From contig JBDSAJ010000971.1 in NCBI GenBank assembly GCA_039922235.1, positions 1-5,620 on the forward strand: a stretch of DNA of 5,620 nt, read 5' to 3'. The notes under the pieces were generated by a model. The model was not told the origin of the DNA and searched no databases. It saw only the letters and a list, made by a program, of their open reading frames with translations. This document shows, in pieces, positions 1 through 4,692 of the stretch; position 1 is the first letter of the stretch; each line of letters starts with the position of its first letter. Both the position numbers and the translations under genes were made by a program. This DNA comes from Umezawaea sp039922235. GTDB taxonomy: Bacteria; Actinomycetota; Actinomycetes; Mycobacteriales; Pseudonocardiaceae.

Positions 1-158
1 CGCGAGTGGTGGTCGTGCTTGTGCGTCCTGAGGTGCCCGGTCAGGTCGCTGATGCGCTTGCTCAGCAGCGCGATCTGGGCCTCGGCGGAGCCGGTGTCCG
101 TGTCGTGGACGCCGTACTCGGTCAGGATGGTCTTCTTCTGGTCAGTGGTCAGTGCCAC
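1..158 (-). CDS. rpsO: 30S ribosomal protein S15, N-terminal part (cut by the window edge)
   Basis: S15 is a primary 16S rRNA-binding protein of the small subunit platform; it binds the three-way junction of helices 20-22 early in 30S assembly. The visible 52 codons begin MALTTDQKKTIL and include the family signature around residues 15-30 (EYGVHDTDTGSAEAQIALL) and the rRNA-contacting segment near residues 42-53 (HLRTHKHDHHSR). A whole S15 is about 89 residues, so the C-terminal 40% lies outside the window. The start is GTG, chosen because a clear AAGGAG sits 9 bases upstream and the protein then begins exactly as family members do. In this group rpsO normally lies between ribF and pnp, as the ribF-side context here agrees. 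The 215-base leader upstream contains a strong RNA structure (see its entry), suggesting feedback control by S15 itself. Identity is nearly certain. Confidence 0.97.
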   Translation of the reverse strand, partial: MALTTDQKKTILTEYGVHDTDTGSAEAQIALLSKRISDLTGHLRTHKHDHHS

Positions 159-167
159 TAGGTGGTT

Positions 168-173
168 CTCCTT
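168..173 (-). promoter_or_regulatory. Shine-Dalgarno site of rpsO
   Basis: The minus strand reads AAGGAG, then 9 bases, then GTG. This fixes the rpsO start. The overlapping GGAGA can also pair with UCUCU in the loop of the leader hairpin at 196-218, which would hide it from the ribosome; that pairing is inferred. Confidence 0.85.
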
Positions 174-184
174 GTGCGTGTTCG

Positions 185-244
185 GTTCCGTGCGGCCCCA
201 CCAGAGATCCGGATGGGGTTAGTCGGTACTGGCCGCCACGGAAC
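185..244 (-). promoter_or_regulatory. Structured rpsO mRNA leader, candidate S15 autoregulatory element
   Basis: On the minus strand, GTTCCGTGGCGG (244-233) pairs with CCGCACGGAAC (195-185). This gives 11 base pairs interrupted by one bulged G. Inside it, CCCCATC (218-212) pairs with GGTGGGG (202-196) to form a 7-bp hairpin with a 9-base loop. The two 3' arms abut at 195/196, so the stems can stack end to end, while 14 bases (232-219) stay unpaired on the 5' side. The inner stem needs a U-G wobble that becomes A-C on the plus strand, which favours the mRNA sense. The element ends 11 bases before the rpsO Shine-Dalgarno. Autoregulation of rpsO through leader RNA structures is established in several bacterial phyla, with unlike structures; that this is such an element is inferred from position and structure. 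No sequence conservation could be checked. Confidence 0.6.
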
Positions 245-264
245 GCAGCCAGACCCAACTGTCG

Positions 265-273
265 AGGTTACCA
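265..273 (-). promoter_or_regulatory. Possible extended -10 promoter for rpsO
   Basis: The minus strand reads TGGTAACCT, which fits the extended -10 pattern TGn-TAnnnT. A start about seven bases on, near 258-260, would place the 5' end of the transcript about 15 bases before the leader stem at 244. No good -35 hexamer is found at 16-18 bases spacing, so the support is weak. A separate rpsO promoter is plausible, since rpsO often has its own promoter besides read-through from upstream genes. Confidence 0.25.
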
Positions 274-298
274 GGCGTGTGACGGACTGGACGCCCGG
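271..298 (-). other. Hairpin in the ribF-side part of the rpsO leader region
   Basis: The minus strand CCGGGCGT (298-291) pairs with ACGCCTGG (278-271) around a 12-base loop. This makes 8 pairs including one G-U; on the plus strand the same position would be an A-C mismatch. No T-run follows it. It could be an upstream leader arm, a weak terminator, or chance in GC-rich DNA, and it overlaps the upstream edge of the possible -10 site. Confidence 0.35.
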
Positions 299-350
299 CG
301 TGCTCGACCGCACTACGGCGACTCACGGCACGAGGAGATTGTGGAACAGG

Positions 351-370
351 GGGTGACGACCAGTCCACCC
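351..370 (-). terminator. Weak hairpin just after the HTH gene stop, possible terminator
   Basis: Three bases after the TAA of the helix-turn-helix gene, the minus strand can fold as GGGT(G)GAC - UGGUC loop - GUCACCC. This is a 7-bp stem with one bulged G. It is followed by CCCTGTTCC rather than a U-tract. Actinobacterial terminators often lack U-tracts, but with this short a stem, partial termination or RNA 3'-end protection is only a guess. Confidence 0.3.
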
Positions 371-373
371 GAT

Positions 374-853
374 TTAGCGAACCTTGCCCGCCCGCCGGAG
401 CAGGTCGGCCAGCGCGGGGAAGTCCTCGCCGAGCACGTCGGCAGCCTGCGACAGCTCACGGCGGTCCGCGATGCGGCGGAGGCCCGACAGCACGACGGCC
501 TCGGTGTCGACGCCGTTGACCGGCAGCGAGTCGCGGCTCACCGTCGGCTTCGAGAGCCGCACGTCCTCCAGCGCGCGCTGGAGCGCCTCGGGAGCGCCGG
601 TCGCCACGTCGGGCGTGAGGACCTTCCGCTCCAGCATGATCATCCGTGCCAGCACGGACGGGTTGCCGATCTTCGCCCGGCGACCGGACATGACCTGGCT
701 CAACATCGGCGCGCTGATCCCCAGCACGTCGGCCAACTGCGCCTGGGACACGCGGAAGGCGACCACCAGGCGGCGCACCCGGTCACCCAGGGGCTCCCCG
801 TACCACTCGCGCTGCAACGCCAGGTTGCGCTGGACGATCTTGTGGTCCTCCAC
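374..853 (-). CDS. Cro/CI-type (XRE) helix-turn-helix DNA-binding protein
   Basis: This is a cytosolic DNA-binding protein of about 159 residues; its target is unknown. With the GTG start it begins MEDHKIVQRN. Residues 36-59 (SQAQLADVLGISAPMLSQVMSGRR) form a typical Cro/CI helix-turn-helix: a Q-x-x-L-A first helix, the G-I-S turn, then the S-Q-V-M-S-G-R-R recognition end. The remaining 90 or so residues are charged and mostly helical, with no recognisable ligand-binding or kinase domain and no membrane segment. The GTG at 853 is preferred over an upstream ATG at 895. The 14 extra codons include CCT, CCA, GGA, ACA, AAA, AGG and AGA, very unlike the G/C-ending codons of the rest of the gene, and they contain the purine-rich GGGGAGAGG that serves as ribosome-binding site for the GTG. 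The gene lies 75 bases after ribF and 215 before rpsO. A role in controlling this cluster is conceivable but not shown. Confidence 0.88.
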   Translation of the reverse strand: MEDHKIVQRNLALQREWYGEPLGDRVRRLVVAFRVSQAQLADVLGISAPMLSQVMSGRRAKIGNPSVLARMIMLERKVLTPDVATGAPEALQRALEDVRLSKPTVSRDSLPVNGVDTEAVVLSGLRRIADRRELSQAADVLGEDFPALADLLRRAGKVR

Positions 854-860
854 CCGCCGG

Positions 861-869
861 CCTCTCCCC
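861..869 (-). promoter_or_regulatory. Ribosome-binding site deciding the HTH gene start
   Basis: The minus strand reads GGGGAGAGG, ending 7 bases before the GTG at 853. The alternative ATG at 895 has only a weak AGGG 9 bases upstream. Together with the A-rich, rare-codon content of 854-895, this supports the shorter protein. Confidence 0.55.
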
Positions 870-928
870 GTCCTTTTTGTCGTTCCTGGAGGCATCTTGC
901 CAGGCCCTGCCGCGCCGCATGGGCGCTT

Positions 929-1888
929 TCACCCTTGCGCCGGGTCCTGGTCGAGCATTGCCCTGACCTTCTCGACGTCGCGGCGCATCTCGACGACGAG
1001 CGCGTCACCGCTGTCGAACTTGAGCTGCCCCCGGACGCGCGTCACGAAGTCCAGCGCCACGCGCTGCCCGTAGAAGTCCTCGTTCGCGTCGAGCACGAAC
1101 GCCTCCACCCGGCGTTCCCGCCCGGAGAAGGTCGGGTTCGTGCCCACGGACACGGCGGCGGGCAGCTTGCGGCCGTCCGAGTGGACGAACCAGCAGGCGT
1201 AGACGCCGTCCGCCGGAACGGCGGCGAACCGGGCCATCGAGAGGTTCGCGGTGGGGAAGCCGAGCTCCCGGCCCCTGCCGTCGCCCCGCACGACGATGCC
1301 CTCCAGCCGGTGCGGACGCCCCAGCGCCGCCGCTGCGGCCGTCACGTCGCCCGCGTCGATGCACGCGCGGATGTAGGTGGAGGAGAACGTCACCGCGTTG
1401 TCGCCCGACTCGGTGTCCGTCACCAGATCTGCTCCTTCGGTCACGAAGCCGAACCTCTGGCCGAGGTGGCGCAGGAGGTCGACGTTGCCCGCGGCCTTCT
1501 GGCCGAAGGTGAAGTTCTCGCCGACGACCACGGCCGCCGCGTGCAGCCGCTCCACCAGGACCTCGTGGACGAACTCGTCGGCGGGCATCCGGGACAGCTC
1601 CACCGTGAAGGGCAGGACGCAGAAGACGTCCACGCCCAGCAGTTCGACCAGTTCCGACCGGCGGCGGAGGGTGGTGAGCTGGGCCGGGTGGCTGCCGGGG
1701 CGGACCACCTCGGAGGGGTGGGGGTCGAAGGTCATGAGGACGCTCGGGACGCCCCTCTGCCCGGCCAGTTCCACGGCGCGGTTGATGAGCGCCTGGTGGC
1801 CCATGTGGACTCCGTCGAAAACACCTATGGTGACGACGCAGCGGCCCCAGCCGCCTGGTAGGTGATCAAGTCCTCGCCAGCGTTGCAC
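929..1888 (-). CDS. ribF: Bifunctional riboflavin kinase / FAD synthetase
   Basis: This cytosolic enzyme phosphorylates riboflavin to FMN and then adenylates FMN to FAD, both using ATP. It has 319 residues, normal for the family. The N-terminal nucleotidyltransferase (FAD synthetase) domain shows the GVFDGVHMGH motif (22-31, with the H-x-G-H nucleotide-binding histidines), FDPHP (54-58), GENFTFG (123-129) and the SSTYIR segment (169-174). The C-terminal flavokinase domain shows GRELGFPTAN (206-215, the PTAN ATP/Mg site), DGVYA (227-231), VGTNPTF (248-254) and the catalytic glutamate region VEAFVLD (261-267). The GTG at 1888 gives the MQRWRGL N-terminus usual in actinobacteria; a GTG at 1912 would add eight atypical residues. 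Neither start has a strong ribosome-binding site. The gap to the small membrane gene is 87 bases, so ribF may be read through from truB or have a promoter of its own. Confidence 0.97.
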   Translation of the reverse strand: MQRWRGLDHLPGGWGRCVVTIGVFDGVHMGHQALINRAVELAGQRGVPSVLMTFDPHPSEVVRPGSHPAQLTTLRRRSELVELLGVDVFCVLPFTVELSRMPADEFVHEVLVERLHAAAVVVGENFTFGQKAAGNVDLLRHLGQRFGFVTEGADLVTDTESGDNAVTFSSTYIRACIDAGDVTAAAAALGRPHRLEGIVVRGDGRGRELGFPTANLSMARFAAVPADGVYACWFVHSDGRKLPAAVSVGTNPTFSGRERRVEAFVLDANEDFYGQRVALDFVTRVRGQLKFDSGDALVVEMRRDVEKVRAMLDQDPAQG

Positions 1889-1975
1889 GGGTGGGAGCCT
1901 ACGGCGGTCCACCGCGTGCGGCGGATTTCGGGTCTCAGGTGGCCGAGGAGCAGGTGCGCGCTCCCGCTCGGGTCC

Positions 1976-2344
1976 CTACGGAGAGCCGTCGAACCGGATG
2001 TCGCGACCGGCCTGGTGGATCGTGCCGTTGTCACGGGCGACGGCCCGCTGGTTCACCGAGTGGTCGTTGTACGCCCCGAGGGCACCCGTCTGGATCACCA
2101 ACCCCGCCTGCCCGTGCTGGTGGTTGTGCACCCCGTGGCGCGGCACGGGGGGTATCCGGGTCGGCGGCGCCCCTGCGGGCGGGGTGGCCTGGACCTTCAT
2201 CGCGGCCACCACCCCCAGGCCGGTGAGCACGGCGACGCACACCCATGCCCACGGGTTGAGCTTCCACTCCGTCGCCAGGTTGATGACGATCCCGATCAAC
2301 GAGGTCATCACGCCTGTCGCTGCCGGCCACACCCATCTCGCCAT
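1976..2344 (-). CDS. Small two-helix membrane protein with RHIM-like Gln/Gly motifs in its tail
   Basis: I do not recognise a named family. The 122-residue protein has two likely membrane helices (about 5-25 and 32-49) joined by a short EWKLNPW loop. A proline-rich linker follows (53-69), then a His/Gln/Asn/Gly-rich polar tail (70-122). The tail holds two similar segments, LVIQTGAL (82-89) and TIHQAGRDI (108-116), of the form hydrophobic-x-Q-x-G, in an Asn/Asp/Gly setting. Such segments resemble the RHIM-like amyloid signalling motifs of bacterial NLR/effector partner proteins; this is resemblance by eye only. Codon use is G/C-ending throughout, as in the neighbours, so it is a real gene and not obviously a recent arrival. 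It starts 15 bases after the truB stop and lacks a strong ribosome-binding site, which suggests coupling to truB translation. Met13 is an alternative start but would shorten the first helix. Confidence 0.82.
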   Translation of the reverse strand: MARWVWPAATGVMTSLIGIVINLATEWKLNPWAWVCVAVLTGLGVVAAMKVQATPPAGAPPTRIPPVPRHGVHNHQHGQAGLVIQTGALGAYNDHSVNQRAVARDNGTIHQAGRDIRFDGSP

Positions 2345-2359
2345 AACAGAAAACGGTAG

Positions 2360-3268
2360 CTACCCGGCGGGGGTGAGCACTACCACCGACCTGGCGACAC
2401 CGTCCTCGTCTTTCGCCAGCGCCACGACGTGCCCGTCGGGGCCGAACACACCGTAGGTGCCGTCGAAACCGCCCGCGGAGAGGCGCTGGCCGTGCGACAG
2501 CGCGACCACCTCGGCCGGTTCGACCTCGCGGCGGGGGAACGCGGTGGCGACCGCCGAGTCCAGGTCGAGCGACAGGCCCGGATCGGCCTCCAGCTTCTCC
2601 AGCGTCCGGGCCACGCGCAGGTCGAACGGGCCGACGCGGGTGCGCCGGAGCGCGGCCAGGTGGCCGCCGACGCCGAGGTCGGCGCCGAGGTCCCTGGCCA
2701 GTGCCCGCACGTAGGTGCCGGAGGAGCACTCGACCATGACGTCCAGCTCGGTCGTGGCGCCCTCGCGGCGGATGGACAGGACGTCGAAGCGGTGCACGGT
2801 GACGGGCCGCGGCGGCAGGTCGACCTGCTCGCCGTCGCGGACGCGGGCGTAGGCGCGCTTACCGTCGATCTTGACGGCGCTGACGGCGCTCGGCACCTGC
2901 TGGATCGGGCCGGTCAGCTTCGCGACGCCCGCGCGGATGGCGTCCTCCGGCACGGCCGAGGCGTCCGCGGTGGACAGGACCTCGCCCTCGGCGTCGTCGG
3001 TGGTGGTCGACGAGCCGAGGCTGATCGTGGACAGGTAGGCCTTGCTGTCCAGCGCCAGGTGGCCGAGGAGCTTGGTGGCCCGCTCGATGCCCAGCACGAG
3101 GACACCGGTGGCCATCGGGTCGAGCGTGCCCGCGTGGCCGACCTTGCGGGTGCCGAGGATCCGGCGGACGCGGGCGACCACGTCGTGCGAGGTCATGCCG
3201 TCCGGCTTGTCGATGACGACCAGACCGGGCGGGACGGAGGGGCGGGGCTGGCGAGGAGTTGCGGACAC
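2360..3268 (-). CDS. truB: tRNA pseudouridine(55) synthase TruB
   Basis: TruB converts U55 of the T-loop to pseudouridine in nearly all elongator tRNAs, and also acts as a tRNA folding chaperone. The 302-residue protein shows the family motifs in order: LVVIDKPDGMTSHDVV (16-31), GHAGTLDPMATGVL (44-57) with catalytic Asp50, the K-A-Y of motif II (76-78), the QVPSAVSAVKIDGKRAYARAR-type segment (about 120-140, here AYARVR), and CSSGTYVRALARDLG. The C-terminal 70 residues form the shorter actinobacterial TruB C-terminal domain rather than a full PUA domain. GTG at 3268 is the only usable start: no other ATG, GTG or TTG lies in frame between the MFS stop and the first motif. It has no clear ribosome-binding site and begins 11 bases after the MFS stop, so coupled translation is likely. 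The same frame stays open far upstream, but that part is a shadow of the MFS and MATE genes. Confidence 0.97.
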   Translation of the reverse strand: MSATPRQPRPSVPPGLVVIDKPDGMTSHDVVARVRRILGTRKVGHAGTLDPMATGVLVLGIERATKLLGHLALDSKAYLSTISLGSSTTTDDAEGEVLSTADASAVPEDAIRAGVAKLTGPIQQVPSAVSAVKIDGKRAYARVRDGEQVDLPPRPVTVHRFDVLSIRREGATTELDVMVECSSGTYVRALARDLGADLGVGGHLAALRRTRVGPFDLRVARTLEKLEADPGLSLDLDSAVATAFPRREVEPAEVVALSHGQRLSAGGFDGTYGVFGPDGHVVALAKDEDGVARSVVVLTPAG

Positions 3269-3279
3269 GAGCGAGGATC

Positions 3280-4599
3280 TTAGGCTGCGGTGTAAGCGTC
3301 CCAGCGCCTGAGCCGCAACTGGACCGGTACGTCCTCTCCCCTGGCCTCCGCTTCGAAGACCGCCGTGCGGGCGCGGCGCCACCAGACGGCCGTGCGCCAA
3401 GTGCCGACCACGAGCATCGCGGCGAGCGCGAGGAACGCGATCCGGTACGCCTGGGCTGCCGGCAGGCCGTCGAGCAGGTCGAGCAGCACGCCGACGGCGA
3501 GCGCCGATCCGGTGACCGCGGCGAACCCGCCGACGTTGACCACGCCGGTGGCCGTGCTGACCCGGTGCATCGGGTTGTAGTCGCGGGCCAGCGCGAAGGC
3601 GATGCCGGAGATCGGACCGCCGAGCGAGAGCACCAGGAACGCGGCCAGCACGACCGGCATCGGCACGACACCGCCGGGCCAGGTGAGCAGCACCGCCCAC
3701 ACGACCAGTGCGGCGGCGAGGAACCAGCCCGCGATCGGCATCCGCAGCTCCGGCTTGCGGGAGATGACCGCGCCGAGCACGGGACCCGCCGCGATGGCGC
3801 CGACGACCAGCAGGCTGAGGATCGTGCTGGCCGCGGAGCGCGACAGGCCCTGCGCCTCGACGAGGTACGGGAAGCCCCACAGCAGGCCGAGGACGGCGGG
3901 CGTGGACATCGTGGAGAAGTGCGTCCAGAACCCGAGCCGGGTGCCGGGCACGCGCCAAGCCGTCACGACCTTGCGCGCGACCGTCCGCAGCGGTTCCGGT
4001 TGCAGCACCGGCACGACGACACCCGCGGGCACGTCCCGCAGCCGCCAGAGCGCCACCAGGGCGTACAGCGCCGTCACCAGACCCGCGACCAGGAACGTCC
4101 ACGTCCAGCCCGCGCTGCCGAGCAGCAGCGTCAGCGGGACGGTGGCGACCAGGTTCCCCGCGCCGCCCAGCGCGGCGGAGATCGACACGATCACCGGGAA
4201 CCGGCGGGCCGGGAAGTGCGCGGCGGCCAGGCGCAGCACGCTGACCCACGTCATGGCGTCGCCGATGCCGAGCACGGCACGGGCGGCGAGGCCGAGCGGG
4301 TACGAGTCGGCGACGGCGAACAGGACTTGGCCGGTGCCCATGAGGAGGGCGGCGACGGTGAGGACGCGGCGCGGGCCGAAGCGGTCCACCAGTAGTCCGG
4401 TGGGGATCTGCATCAGGGCGTAGAGCCCGATCTGGAGCACCGTGAAGGTGCCCAGTGCGGCGGGGCCGACCCCGAACCGCTCGCTCGCTTCCAGCCCCGC
4501 GACGCCGAGTGACGTGCGGTGGAACAGTGCGGCGACGTAGACGACGATTGCGGTGGTCCAGATCAGCCACGCTTGCTTCGTGGCGCGATCGACCGGCAA
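3280..4599 (-). CDS. Major facilitator superfamily (MFS) transporter
   Basis: This is an inner-membrane secondary transporter of 439 residues with about 12 hydrophobic helices, normal for MFS. Substrate is unknown. The N-terminus has no cleavable signal; helix 1 starts near residue 11 and ends in the FHRTSLGVAG segment (26-35). Motif A of the superfamily is present between helices 2 and 3 (GLLVDRFGPRRVL, 68-80). A polar central loop (about 190-225, with VPAGVVVPVLQPEP) separates the two six-helix halves, and the C-terminus is a basic cytosolic tail ending RRWDAYTAA. The start is TTG, chosen because GAGGAG lies 7 bases upstream and the next residues lead directly into helix 1. It is preceded by a 93-base gap after the MATE gene and followed by truB after 11 bases, so it probably heads the truB transcript. 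Gene context does not suggest a substrate; a drug or metabolite exporter is the default reading. Confidence 0.93.
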   Translation of the reverse strand: MPVDRATKQAWLIWTTAIVVYVAALFHRTSLGVAGLEASERFGVGPAALGTFTVLQIGLYALMQIPTGLLVDRFGPRRVLTVAALLMGTGQVLFAVADSYPLGLAARAVLGIGDAMTWVSVLRLAAAHFPARRFPVIVSISAALGGAGNLVATVPLTLLLGSAGWTWTFLVAGLVTALYALVALWRLRDVPAGVVVPVLQPEPLRTVARKVVTAWRVPGTRLGFWTHFSTMSTPAVLGLLWGFPYLVEAQGLSRSAASTILSLLVVGAIAAGPVLGAVISRKPELRMPIAGWFLAAALVVWAVLLTWPGGVVPMPVVLAAFLVLSLGGPISGIAFALARDYNPMHRVSTATGVVNVGGFAAVTGSALAVGVLLDLLDGLPAAQAYRIAFLALAAMLVVGTWRTAVWWRRARTAVFEAEARGEDVPVQLRLRRWDAYTAA

Positions 4600-4606
4600 G
4601 ACAACG

Positions 4607-4612
4607 CTCCTC
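4607..4612 (-). promoter_or_regulatory. Shine-Dalgarno site of the MFS gene, supporting a TTG start
   Basis: The minus strand reads GAGGAG, then CGTTGTC (7 bases), then TTG. It is the second clearest ribosome-binding site in the window after that of rpsO, and it decides the uncommon start codon. Confidence 0.8.
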
Positions 4613-4618
4613 GAGTAG

Positions 4619-4630
4619 TGGGTTCACCCA
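4619..4630 (-). repeat. Short inverted repeat upstream of the MFS gene
   Basis: TGGGT and ACCCA (plus strand) are separated by two bases. The repeat lies between the MFS Shine-Dalgarno and the longer palindrome at 4643-4655. The 2-base spacer is too small for an RNA hairpin loop without losing pairs, so a protein-binding half-site pair is as likely as RNA structure, or it may be chance. Confidence 0.3.
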
Positions 4631-4635
4631 ATACA

Positions 4636-4665
4636 TCGAGAACACTTGCCAAGTGGTAACGAATT
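4636..4665 (-). promoter_or_regulatory. Possible MFS-truB promoter with a palindromic operator inside
   Basis: The gap contains the perfect inverted repeat CACTTG-C-CAAGTG (4643-4655). On the minus strand, a TTACCA just upstream and a TGTATT 18 bases downstream of it each match 4 of 6 bases of the -35 and -10 consensus. The palindrome would then lie in the spacer, a usual operator position. TTGGCA within the palindrome is an alternative -35 but lacks a -10 at suitable distance. This is the most AT-rich stretch of the window. The operator idea is inferred; no regulator gene lies directly next to it. Confidence 0.35.
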
Positions 4666-4692
4666 CCGGTGGTGCTCCTGAACACATCCCAC

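Noticed and set aside
152..1861. Open plus-strand frame of 569 codons across the HTH and ribF genes
   Set aside because: It is the antisense of two confidently identified genes. Its product is rich in Arg, His, Ala, Gly and Val in the way typical of antisense frames in GC-rich DNA, and shows no family motifs.
1904..1915. GCGGT-CC-ACCGC inverted repeat between the small membrane gene and ribF
   Set aside because: The arms are 5 bp of pure GC-rich sequence with a 2-base spacer and no promoter elements or known operator resemblance near it; chance is likely.
2429..4423. Long plus-strand frames opposite truB and the MFS gene
   Set aside because: They mirror real minus-strand coding sequence, with repetitive charged composition and no ribosome-binding sites or recognisable domains.
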